Assembly (NCBI GenBank): GCA_963170055.1 | Contig: CAUJGJ010000444.1 | Location: forward strand, 4,437,118 to 4,501,117 | Source of the DNA: Halisarca cf. caerulea | Taxonomy: Eukaryota; Porifera; Demospongiae; Chondrillida; Halisarcidae | Length of the DNA: 64,000 bases | Direction: 5' to 3' | In this document: positions 9,200 through 22,200 of the stretch, piece after piece | Layout of the letters: each line of letters opens with the position of its first letter | How positions within the stretch are numbered: the first letter of the stretch is position 1 | The notes under the pieces: model-generated | Seen by the model: only the letters and a program-made list of their open reading frames with translations | Databases searched by the model: none | Told to the model about the DNA's origin: nothing | Program-made: the position numbers and the translations under genes

Positions 9200-12100
9200 T
9201 TTATTCTTATGATAAAATTAAAATTAGCAACGTTAACATTTTAAAGTGACATTGGAATAGTTGTTTAAGCTGAAATTTGCTTTAAATGAAAGTTACTAAG
9301 TGAGTTTTTAAGATATTTGCAACTTTGGCAATTTTATTCTTATGATAAAATTAAATTTAGCAACGTTAACATTTTAAAGAGACATTGGAATAGTTGTTGA
9401 AGCTGAAATTTGCTTAAACTGAAAGTTACTAAGTGAGTTTTTAAGATATTTGCAACTTTGGCAATTTTATTCTTATGATAAAATTAAAATTAGCAACGTT
9501 AACATTTTAAAGAGACATTGGAATAGTTGTTTAAGCTGAAATTTGCTTTAAATGAAAGTTACTAAGTGAGTTTTTAAGATATTTGCAACTTTGGCAATTT
9601 TATTCTTATGATAAAATTAAAATTAGCAACGTTAACATTTTAAAGTGACATTGGAATAGTTGTTTAAGCTGAAATTTGCTTAAAATGAAAGTTACTAAGT
9701 GAGTTTTTAAGATATTTGCAACTTTGGCAATTTTATTCTTATGATAAAATTAAAATTAGCAACGTTAACATTTTAAAGAGACATTGGAATAGTTGTTTAA
9801 GCTGAAATTTGCTTTAACTGAAAGTTATCAAGTGAGTTTTTAAGATATTTGCAACTTTGGCAATTTTATTCTTATGATAAAATTAAAATTAGCAACGTTA
9901 ACATTTTAAAGAGACATTGGAATAGTTGTTTAAGCTGAAATTTGCTTAAAATGAAAGTTACTAAGTGAGTTTTTAAGATATTTGCAACTTTGGCAATTTT
10001 ATTCTTATGATAAAATTTAAATTAGCAACGTTAACATTTTAAAGTGACATTGGAATAGTTGTTTAAGCTGAAATTTGCTTTAAATGAAAGTTACTGAGTT
10101 TTTAAGATATTTGCAACTTTGGCAATTTTATTCTTATGATAAAATTAAAATTAGCAACGTTAACATTTTAAAGAGACATTAGAATAGTTGTTGAAGCTGA
10201 AATTTGCTTAAAATGAAAGTTACTGAGTTTTTAAGATATTTGCAACTTTGGCAATTTTATTCTTATGATAAAATTAAATTTAGCAACGTTAACATTTTAA
10301 AGTGACATTGGAATAGTTGTTTAAGCTGAAATTTTCTTAAAATGAAAGTTACTAAGTGAGTTTTTAAGATATTTGCAACTTTGGCAATTTTATTCTTATG
10401 ATAAAATTAAATTTAGCAACGTTAACATTTTAAAGAGACATTGGAATAGTTGTTGAAGCTGAAATTTGCTTAAACTGAAAGTTACTAAGTGAGTTTTTAA
10501 GATATTTGCAACTTTGGCAATTTTATTCTTATGATAAAATTAAAATTAGCAACGTTAACATTTTAAAGAGACATTGGAATAGTTGTTTAAGCTGAAATTT
10601 GCTTAAACTGAAAGTTACTAAGTGAGTTTTTAAGATATTTGCAACTTTGGCAATTTTATTCTTATGATAAAATTAAAATTAGCAACGTTAACATTTTAAA
10701 GTGACATTGGAATAGTTGTTTAAGCTGAAATTTGCTTTAAATGAAAGTTACTAAGTGAGTTTTTAAGATATTTGCAACTTTGGCAAATTTATTCTTATGA
10801 TAAAATTAAATTTAGCAACGTTAACATTTTAAAGAGACATTGGAATAGTTGTTTAAGCTGAAATTTGCTTAAACTGAAAGTTACTGAGTTTTTAAGATAT
10901 TTGCAACTTTGGCAATTTTATTCTTATGATAAAATTAAAATTAGCAACGTTAACATTTTAAAGAGACATTGGAATAGTTGTTTAAGCTGAAATTTGCTTT
11001 AAATGAAAGTTACTAAGTGAGTTTTTAAGATATTTGCAACTTTGGCAATTTTATTCTTATGATAAAATTAAAATTAGCAACGTTAACATTTTAAAGTGAC
11101 ATTGGAATAGTTGTTTAAGCTGAAATTTGCTTAAAATGAAAGTTACTAAGTGAGTTTTTAAGATATTTGCAACTTTGGCAATTTTATTCTTATGATAAAA
11201 TTAAGATTAGCAACGTTAACATTTTAAAGAGACATTGGAATAGTGTTTAAGCTGAAATTTGCTTTAACTGAAAGTTACCAAGTGAGTTTTTAAGATATTT
11301 GCAACTTTGGCAATTTTATTCTTATGATAAAATTAAAATTAGCAACGTTAACATTTTAAAGAGACATTGGAATAGTTGTTTAAGCTGAAATTTGCTTAAA
11401 ATGAAAGTTACTAAGTGAGTTTTTAAGATATTTGCAACTTTGGCAATTTTATTCTTATGATAAAATTAAAATTAGCAACGTTAACATTTTAAAGTGACAT
11501 TGGAATAGTTGTTTAAGCTGAAATTTGCTTAAACTGAAAGTTACTAAGTGAGTTTTTAAGATATTTGCAACTTTGGCAATTTTATTCTTATGATAAAATT
11601 AAAATTAGCAACGTTAACATTTTAAAGTGACATTGGAATAGTTGTTTAAGCTGAAATTTGCTTAAAATGAAAGTTACTAAGTGAGTTTTTAAGATATTTG
11701 CAACTTTGGCAATTTTATTCTTATGATAAAATTAAATTTAGCAACGTTAACATTTTAAAGAGACATTGGAATAGTTGTTTAAGCTGAAATTTGCTTAAAC
11801 TGAAAGTTACTAAGTGAGTTTTTAAGATATTTGCAACTTTGGCAATTTTATTCTTATGATAAAATTAAATTTAGCAACGTTAACATTTTAAAGAGACATT
11901 GGAATAGTTGTTTAAGCTGAAATTTGCTTAAACTGAAAGTTACTAAGTGAGTTTTTAAGATATTTGCAACTTTGGCAATTTTATTCTTATGATAAAATTA
12001 AAATTAGCAACGTTAACATTTTAAAGAGACATTGGAATAGTTGTTTAAGCTGAAATTTGCTTAAAATGAAAGTTACTAAGTGAGTTTTTAAGATATTTGC

Positions 12101-12360
12101 AACTTTGGCAATTTTATTCTTATGATAAAATTAAAATTAGCAACGTTAACATTTTAAAGTGACATTGGAATAGTTGTTTAAGCTGAAATTTGCTTAAAAT
12201 GAAAGTTACTAAGTGAGTTTTTAAGATATTTGCAAGTTTGGCAATTTTATTCTTATGATAAAATTAAAATTAGCAACGTTAACATTTTAAAGAGACATTG
12301 GAATAGTTGTTTAAGCTGAAATTTGCTTAAACTGAAAGTTACTAAGTGAGTTTTTAAGAT
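9200..12360 (+). repeat. Satellite B long block, second copy (about 3.2 kb)
   Basis: This is the downstream copy of the block at 4.03-7.2 kb. It differs by a few substitutions: ATTAAGATTAGC at about 11.2 kb, AAAATTTAAATTAGC at about 10.0 kb, TTATCAAG instead of TTACCAAG at 9827, and one additional 4-bp deletion near 10.22 kb. The part starting at the AATAGTGTTTAAG marker recurs at 50,810 and 53,453, so this block type has four copies in the window. Confidence 0.78.
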
Positions 12361-15300
12361 ATTTGCAACTTTGGCAATTTTATTCTTATGATAAAATTAA
12401 ATTTAGCAACGTTAACATTTTAAAGAGACATTGGAATAGTTGTTTAAGCTGAAATTTGCTTAAACTGAAAGTTACTAAGTGAGTTTTTAAGATATTTGCA
12501 ACTTTGGCAATTTTATTCTTATGATAAAATTAAAATTAGCAACGTTAACATTTTAAAGAGACATTGGAATAGTTGTTTAAGCTGAAATTTGCTTAAAATG
12601 AAAGTTACTAAGTGAGTTTTTAAGATATTTGCAACTTTGGCAATTTTATTCTTATGATAAAATTAAAATTAGCAACGTTAACATTTTAAAGTGACATTGG
12701 AATAGTTGTTTAAGCTGAAATTTGCTTAAAATGAAAGTTACTAAGTGAGTTTTTAAGATATTTGCAACTTTGGCAATTTTATTCTTATGATAAAATTAAA
12801 ATTAGCAACGTTAACATTTTAAAGAGACATTGGAATAGTTGTTTAAGCTGAAATTTGCTTAAACTGAAAGTTACTAAGTGAGTTTTTAAGATATTTGCAA
12901 CTTTGGCAATTTTATTCTTATGATAAAATTAAAATTAGCAACGTTAACATTTTAAAGAGACATTGGAATAGTTGTTTAAGCTGAAATTTGCTTAAAATGA
13001 AAGTTACTAAGTGAGTTTTTAAGATATTTGCAACTTTGGCAATTTTATTCTTATGATAAAATTAAAATTAGCAACGTTAACATTTTAAAGTGACATTGGA
13101 ATAGTTGTTTAAGCTGAAATTTGCTTTAAATGAAAGTTACTAAGTGAGTTTTTAAGATATTTGCAACTTTGGCAATTTTATTCTTATGATAAAATTAAAT
13201 TTAGCAACGTTAACATTTTAAAGTGACATTGGAATAGTTGTTTAAGCTGAAATTTGCTTAAAATGAAAGTTACTAAGTGAGTTTTTAAGATATTTGCAAC
13301 TTTGGCAATTTTATTCTTATGATAAAATTAAAATTAGCAACGTTAACATTTTAAAGAGACATTGGAATAGTTGTTTAAGCTGAAATTTGCTTAAACTGAA
13401 AGTTACTAAGTGAGTTTTTAAGATATTTGCAACTTTGGCAATTTTATTCTTATGATAAAATTAAAATTAGCAACGTTAACATTTTAAAGAGACATTGGAA
13501 TAGTTGTTTAAGCTGAAATTTGCTTAAAATGAAAGTTACTAAGTGAGTTTTTAAGATATTTGCAACTTTGGCAATTTTATTCTTATGATAAAATTAAAAT
13601 TAGCAACGTTAACATTTTAAAGTGACATTGGAAAAGTTGTTTAAGCTGAAATTTGCTTTAAATGAAAGTTACTAAGTGAGTTTTTAAGATATTTGCAACT
13701 TTGGCAATTTTATTCTTATGATAAAATTAAATTTAGCAACGTTAACATTTTAAAGAGACATTGGAATAGTTGTTGAAGCTGAAATTTGCTTAAACTGAAA
13801 GTTACTAAGTGAGTTTTTAAGATATTTGCAACTTTGGCAATTTTATTCTTATGATAAAATTAAAATTAGCAACGTTAACATTTTAAAGAGACATTGGAAT
13901 AGTTGTTTAAGCTGAAATTTGCTTTAAATGAAAGTTACTAAGTGAGTTTTTAAGATATTTGCAACTTTGGCAATTTTATTCTTATGATAAAATTAAAATT
14001 AGCAACGTTAACATTTTAAAGTGACATTGGAATAGTTGTTTAAGCTGAAATTTGCTTAAAATGAAAGTTACTAAGTGAGTTTTTAAGATATTTGCAACTT
14101 TGGCAATTTTATTCTTATGATAAAATTAAAATTAGCAACGTTAACATTTTAAAGAGACATTGGAATAGTTGTTTAAGCTGAAATTTGCTTTAACTGAAAG
14201 TTACCAAGTGAGTTTTTAAGATATTTGCAACTTTGGCAATTTTATTCTTATGATAAAATTAAAATTAGCAACGTTAACATTTTAAAGAGACATTGGAATA
14301 GTTGTTTAAGCTGAAATTTGCTTAAAATGAAAGTTACTAAGTGAGTTTTTAAGATATTTGCAACTTTGGCAATTTTATTCTTATGATAAAATTAAAATTA
14401 GCAACGTTAACATTTTAAAGTGACATTGGAATAGTTGTTTAAGCTGAAATTTGCTTTAAATGAAAGTTACTGAGTTTTTAAGATATTTGCAACTTTGGCA
14501 ATTTTATTCTTATGATAAAATTAAAATTAGCAACGTTAACATTTTAAAGAGACATTAGAATAGTTGTTGAAGCTGAAATTTGCTTAAAATGAAAGTTACT
14601 AAGTGAGTTTTTAAGATATTTGCAACTTTGGCAATTTTATTCTTATGATAAAATTAAAATTAGCAACGTTAACATTTTAAAGAGACATTGGAATAGTTGT
14701 TTAAGCTGAAATTTGCTTTAAATGAAAGTTACTAAGTGAGTTTTTAAGATATTTGCAACTTTGGCAATTTTATTCTTATGATAAAATTAAATTTAGCAAC
14801 GTTAACATTTTAAAGTGACATTGGAATAGTTGTTGAAGCTGAAATTTGCTTAAAATGAAAGTTACTAAGTGAGTTTTTAAGATATTTGCAACTTTGGCAA
14901 TTTTATTCTTATGATAAAATTAAATTTAGCAACGTTAACATTTTAAAGAGACATTGGAATAGTTGTTTAAGCTGAAATTTGCTTAAACTGAAAGTTACTA
15001 AGTGAGTTTTTAAGATATTTGCAACTTTGGCAATTTTATTCTTATGATAAAATTAAAATTAGCAACGTTAACATTTTAAAGAGACATTGGAATAGTTGTT
15101 TAAGCTGAAATTTGCTTAAACTGAAAGTTACTAAGTGAGTTTTTAAGATATTTGCAACTTTGGCAATTTTATTCTTATGATAAAATTAAAATTAGCAACG
15201 TTAACATTTTAAAGAGACATTAGAATAGTTGTTGAAGCTGAAATTTGCTTAAAATGAAAGTTACTAAGTGAGTTTTTAAGATATTTGCAACTTTGGCAAT

Positions 15301-16095
15301 TTTATTCTTATGATAAAATTAAAATTAGCAACGTTAACATTTTAAAGAGACATTGGAATAGTTGTTTAAGCTGAAATTTGCTTAAAATGAAAGTTACTAA
15401 GTGAGTTTTTAAGATATTTGCAACTTTGGCAATTTTATTCTTATGATAAAATTAAAATTAGCAACGTTAACATTTTAAAGTGACATTGGAATAGTTGTTT
15501 AAGCTGAAATTTGCTTAAAATGAAAGTTACTAAGTGAGTTTTTAAGATATTTGCAACTTTGGCAATTTTATTCTTATGATAAAATTAAATTTAGCAACGT
15601 TAACATTTTAAAGTGACATTGGAATAGTTGTTTAAGCTGAAATTTTCTTAAAATGAAAGTTACTAAGTGAGTTTTTAAGATATTTGCAACTTTGGCAATT
15701 TTATTCTTATGATAAAATTAAATTTAGCAACGTTAACATTTTAAAGAGACATTGGAATAGTTGTTGAAGCTGAAATTTGCTTAAACTGAAAGTTACTAAG
15801 TGAGTTTTTAAGATATTTGCAACTTTGGCAATTTTATTCTTATGATAAAATTAAAATTAGCAACGTTAACATTTTAAAGAGACATTGGAATAGTTGTTTA
15901 AGCTGAAATTTGCTTAAACTGAAAGTTACTAAGTGAGTTTTTAAGATATTTGCAACTTTGGCAATTTTATTCTTATGATAAAATTAAAATTAGCAACGTT
16001 AACATTTTAAAGTGACATTGGAATAGTTGTTTAAGCTGAAATTTGCTTTAAATGAAAGTTACTAAGTGAGTTTTTAAGATATTTGCAACTTTGGC

Positions 16096-19000
16096 AAATT
16101 TATTATTATGATAAAATTAAATTTAGCAACGTTAACATTTTAAAGAGACATTGGAATAGTTGTTGAAGCTGAAATTTGCTTAAACTGAAAGTTACTGAGT
16201 TTTTAAGATATTTGCAACTTTGGCAATTTTATTCTTATGATAAAATTAAAATTAGCAACGTTAACATTTTAAAGAGACATTGGAATAGTTGTTTAAGCTG
16301 AAATTTGCTTTAAATGAAAGTTACTAAGTGAGTTTTTAAGATATTTGCAACTTTGGCAATTTTATTCTTATGATAAAATTAAAATTAGCAACGTTAACAT
16401 TTTAAAGTGACATTGGAATAGTTGTTTAAGCTGAAATTTAATTAAAATGAAAGTTACTAAGTGAGTTTTTAAGATATTTGCAACTTTGGCAATTTTATTC
16501 TTATGATAAAATTAAAATTAGCAACGTTAACATTTTAAAGAGACATTGGAATAGTTGTTTAAGCTGAAATTTGCTTTAACTGAAAGTTACCAAGTGAGTT
16601 TTTAAGATATTTGCAACTTTGGCAATTTTATTCTTATGATAAAATTAAAATTAGCAACGTTAACATTTTAAAGTGACATTGGAATAGTTGTTTAAGCTGA
16701 AATTTGCTTAAACTGAAAGTTACTAAGTGAGTTTTTAAGATATTTGCAACTTTGGCAATTTTATTCTTATGATAAAATTAAAATTAGCAACGTTAACATT
16801 TTAAAGTGACATTGGAATAGTTGTTTAAGCTGAAATTTGCTTTAAATGAAAGTTACTAAGTGAGTTTTTAAGATATTTGCAACTTTGGCAATTTTATTCT
16901 TATGATAAAATTAAATTTAGCAACGTTAACATTTTAAAGAGACATTGGAATAGTTGTTGAAGCTGAAATTTGCTTTTAATGAAAGTTACTAAGTGAGTTT
17001 TTAAGATATTTGCAACTTTGGCAAGTTTATTCTTATGATAAAATTAAAATTAGCAACGTTAACATTTTAAAGTGACATTGGAATAGTTGTTTAAGCTGAA
17101 ATTTGCTTAAAATGAAAGTTACTAAGTGAGTTTTTAAGATATTTGCAACTTTGGCAATTTTATTCTTATGATAAAATTAAATTTAGCAACGTTAACATTT
17201 TAAAGAGACATTGGAATAGTTGTTGAAGCTGAAATTTGCTTAAACTGAAAGTTACTAAGTGAGTTTTTAAGATATTTGCAACTTTGGCAATTTTATTCTT
17301 ATGATAAAATTAGCAACGTTAACATTTTAAAGTGACATTGGAATAGTTGTTTAAGCTGAAATTTGCTTTAAATGAAAGTTACTAAGTGAGTTTTTAAGAT
17401 ATTTGCAACTTTGGCAATTTTATTCTTATGATAAAATTAAATTTAGCAACGTTAACATTTTAAAGAGACATTGGAATAGTTGTTGAAGCTGAAATTTGCT
17501 TAAACTGAAAGTTACTAAGTGAGTTTTTAAGATATTTGCAACTTTGGCAATTTTATTCTTATGATAAAATTAAAATTAGCAACGTTAACATTTTAAAGAG
17601 ACATTGGAATAGTTGTTTAAGCTGAAATTTGCTTTAAATGAAAGTTACTAAGTGAGTTTTTAAGATATTTGCAACTTTGGCAATTTTATTCTTATGATAA
17701 AATTAAAATTAGCAACGTTAACATTTTAAAGTGACATTGGAATAGTTGTTTAAGCTGAAATTTGCTTTAAATGAAAGTTACTAAGTGAGTTTTTAAGATA
17801 TTTGCAACTTTGGCAATTTTATTCTTATGATAAAATTAAATTTAGCAACGTTAACATTTTAAAGAGACATTGGAATAGTTGTTGAAGCTGAAATTTGCTT
17901 AAACTGAAAGTTACTAAGTGAGTTTTTAAGATATTTGCAACTTTGGCAATTTTATTCTTATGATAAAATTAAAATTAGCAACGTTAACATTTTAAAGTGA
18001 CATTGGAATAGTTGTTTAAGCTGAAATTTGCTTTAAATGAAAGTTACTAAGTGAGTTTTTAAGATATTTGCAACTTTGGCAATTTTATTCTTATGATAAA
18101 ATTAAATTTAGCAACGTTAACATTTTAAAGAGACATTGGAATAGTTGTTGAAGCTGAAATTTGCTTTAAATGAAAGTTACTAAGTGAGTTTTTAAGATAT
18201 TTGCAACTTTGGCAATTTTATTCTTATGATAAAATTAAAATTAGCAACGTTAACATTTTAAAGTGACATTGGAATAGTTGTTTAAGCTGAAATTTGCTTA
18301 AAATGAAAGTTATTAAGTGAGTTTTTAAGATATTTGCAACTTTGGCAATTTTATTCTTATGATAAAATTAAATTTAGCAACGTTAACATTTTAAAGAGAC
18401 ATTGGAATAGTTGTTGAAGCTGAAATTTGCTTAAACTGAAAGTTACTAAGTGAGTTTTTAAGATATTTGCAACTTTGGCAATTTTATTCTTATGATAAAA
18501 TTAGCAACGTTAACATTTTAAAGTGACATTGGAATAGTTGTTTAAGCTGAAATTTGCTTTAAATGAAAGTTACTAAGTGAGTTTTTAAGATATTTGCAAC
18601 TTTGGCAATTTTATTCTTATGATAAAATTAAATTTAGCAACGTTAACATTTTAAAGAGACATTGGAATAGTTGTTGAAGCTGAAATTTGCTTAAACTTAA
18701 AGTTACTAAGTGAGTTTTTAAGATATTTGCAACTTTGGCAATTTTATTCTTATGATAAAATTAAATTTAGCAAAGTTAACATTTTAAAGAGACATTGGAA
18801 TAGTTGTTTAAGCTGAAATTTGCTTAAAATGAAAGTTACTAAGTGAGTTTTTAAGATATTTGCAACTTTGGCAATTTTATTCTTATGATAAAATTAAAAT
18901 TAGCAACGTTAACATTTTAAAGAGACATTGGAATAGTTGTTGAAGCTGAAATTTGCTTAAACTGAAAGTTACTAAGTGAGTTTTTAAGATATTTGCAACT

Positions 19001-19271
19001 TTGGCAATTTTATTCTTATGATAAAATTAAAATTAGCAACGTTAACATTTTAAAGAGACATTGGAATAGTTGTTTAAGCTGAAATTTGCTTAAACTGAAA
19101 GTTACTAAGTGAGTTTTTAAGATATTTGCAACTTTGGCAATTTTATTCTTATGATAAAATTAAAATTAGCAACGTTAACATTTTAAAGTGACATTGGAAT
19201 AGTTGTTTAAGCTGAAATTTGCTTTAAATGAAAGTTACTAAGTGAGTTTTTAAGATATTTGCAACTTTGGC
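16096..19271 (+). repeat. Satellite B higher-order segment, 3,176 bp
   Basis: The rare unit CAAATTTATTATTATG occurs at 16096, 19272 and 21916, giving segments of 3,176 and 2,644 bp. It occurs again at 58429 and 61605, where the spacing is also exactly 3,176 bp. Both 3,176-bp segments start with the same order: marker, GTTGAAGC unit with TTACTGAG, TTTAAATG unit, GTG unit, CTTTAACTG unit. The two are not internally collinear throughout, because whole monomers are missing or added. I therefore treat the equal spacing as only partly meaningful. Confidence 0.6.
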
Positions 19272-22200
19272 AAATTTATTATTATGATAAAATTAAATTT
19301 AGCAACGTTAACATTTTAAAGAGACATTGGAATAGTTGTTGAAGCTGAAATTTGCTTAAACTGAAAGTTACTGAGTTTTTAAGATATTTGCAACTTTGGC
19401 AATTTTATTCTTATGATAAAATTAAAATTAGCAACGTTAACATTTTAAAGAGACATTGGAATAGTTGTTTAAGCTGAAATTTGCTTTAAATGAAAGTTAC
19501 TAAGTGAGTTTTTAAGATATTTGCAACTTTGGCAATTTTATTCTTATGATAAAATTAAAATTAGCAACGTTAACATTTTAAAGTGACATTGGAATAGTTG
19601 TTTAAGCTGAAATTTGCTTAAAATGAAAGTTACTAAGTGAGTTTTTAAGATATTTGCAACTTTGGCAATTTTATTCTTATGATAAAATTAAAATTAGCAA
19701 CGTTAACATTTTAAAGAGACATTGGAATAGTTGTTTAAGCTGAAATTTGCTTTAACTGAAAGTTACCAAGTGAGTTTTTAAGATATTTGCAACTTTGGCA
19801 ATTTTATTCTTATGATAAAATTAAAATTAGCAACGTTAACATTTTAAAGAGACATTGGAATAGTTGTTTAAGCTGAAATTTGCTTAAAATGAAAGTTACT
19901 AAGTGAGTTTTTAAGATATTTGCAACTTTGGCAATTTTATTCTTATGATAAAATTAAAATTAGCAACGTTAACATTTTAAAGTGACATTGGAATAGTTGT
20001 TTAAGCTGAAATTTGCTTAAACTGAAAGTTACTAAGTGAGTTTTTAAGATATTTGCAACTTTGGCAATTTTATTCTTATGATAAAATTAAAATTAGCAAC
20101 GTTAACATTTTAAAGTGACATTGGAATAGTTGTTTAAGCTGAAATTTGCTTTAAATGAAAGTTACTAAGTGAGTTTTTAAGATATTTGCAACTTTGGCAA
20201 TTTTATTCTTATGATAAAATTAAATTTAGCAACGTTAACATTTTAAAGAGACATTGGAATAGTTGTTGAAGCTGAAATTTGCTTTAAATGAAAGTTACTA
20301 AGTGAGTTTTTAAGATATTTGCAACTTTGGCAAGTTTATTCTTATGATAAAATTAAAATTAGCAACGTTAACATTTTAAAGTGACATTGGAATAGTTGTT
20401 TAAGCTGAAATTTGCTTAAAATGAAAGTTACTAAGTGAGTTTTTAAGATATTTGCAACTTTGGCAATTTTATTCTTATGATAAAATTAAATTTAGCAACG
20501 TTAACATTTTAAAGAGACATTGGAATAGTTGTTGAAGCTGAAATTTGCTTAAACTGAAAGTTACTAAGTGAGTTTTTAAGATATTTGCAACTTTGGCAAT
20601 TTTATTCTTATGATAAAATTAGCAACGTTAACATTTTAAAGTGACATTGGAATAGTTGTTTAAGCTGAAATTTGCTTTAAATGAAAGTTACTAAGTGAGT
20701 TTTTAAGATATTTGCAACTTTGGCAATTTTATTCTTATGATAAAATTAAATTTAGCAACGTTAACATTTTAAAGAGACATTGGAATAGTTGTTGAAGCTG
20801 AAATTTGCTTAAACTGAAAGTTACTAAGTGAGTTTTTAAGATATTTGCAACTTTGGCAATTTTATTCTTATGATAAAATTAAAATTAGCAACGTTAACAT
20901 TTTAAAGAGACATTGGAATAGTTGTTTAAGCTGAAATTTGCTTTAAATGAAAGTTATTAAGTGAGTTTTTAAGATATTTGCAACTTTGGCAATTTTATTC
21001 TTATGATAAAATTAAATTTAGCAACGTTAACATTTTAAAGAGACATTGGAATAGTTGTTGAAGCTGAAATTTGCTTAAACTGAAAGTTACTAAGTGAGTT
21101 TTTAAGATATTTGCAACTTTGGCAATTTTATTCTTATGATAAAATTAGCAACGTTAACATTTTAAAGTGACATTGGAATAGTTGTTTAAGCTGAAATTTG
21201 CTTTAAATGAAAGTTACTAAGTGAGTTTTTAAGATATTTGCAACTTTGGCAATTTTATTCTTATGATAAAATTAAATTTAGCAACGTTAACATTTTAAAG
21301 AGACATTGGAATAGTTGTTGAAGCTGAAATTTGCTTAAACTTAAAGTTACTAAGTGAGTTTTTAAGATATTTGCAACTTTGGCAATTTTATTCTTATGAT
21401 AAAATTAAATTTAGCAAAGTTAACATTTTAAAGAGACATTGGAATAGTTGTTTAAGCTGAAATTTGCTTAAAATGAAAGTTACTAAGTGAGTTTTTAAGA
21501 TATTTGCAACTTTGGCAATTTTATTCTTATGATAAAATTAAAATTAGCAACGTTAACATTTTAAAGAGACATTGGAATAGTTGTTGAAGCTGAAATTTGC
21601 TTAAACTGAAAGTTACTAAGTGAGTTTTTAAGATATTTGCAACTTTGGCAATTTTATTCTTATGATAAAATTAAAATTAGCAACGTTAACATTTTAAAGA
21701 GACATTGGAATAGTTGTTTAAGCTGAAATTTGCTTAAACTGAAAGTTACTAAGTGAGTTTTTAAGATATTTGCAACTTTGGCAATTTTATTCTTATGATA
21801 AAATTAAAATTAGCAACGTTAACATTTTAAAGTGACATTGGAATAGTTGTTTAAGCTGAAATTTGCTTTAAATGAAAGTTACTAAGTGAGTTTTTAAGAT
21901 ATTTGCAACTTTGGCAAATTTATTATTATGATAAAATTAAATTTAGCAACGTTAACATTTTAAAGAGACATTGGAATAGTTGTTGAAGCTGAAATTTGCT
22001 TAAACTGAAAGTTACTGAGTTTTTAAGATATTTGCAACTTTGGCAATTTTATTCTTATGATAAAATTAAAATTAGCAACGTTAACATTTTAAAGAGACAT
22101 TGGAATAGTTGTTTAAGCTGAAATTTGCTTTAAATGAAAGTTACTAAGTGAGTTTTTAAGATATTTGCAACTTTGGCAATTTTATTCTTATGATAAAATT

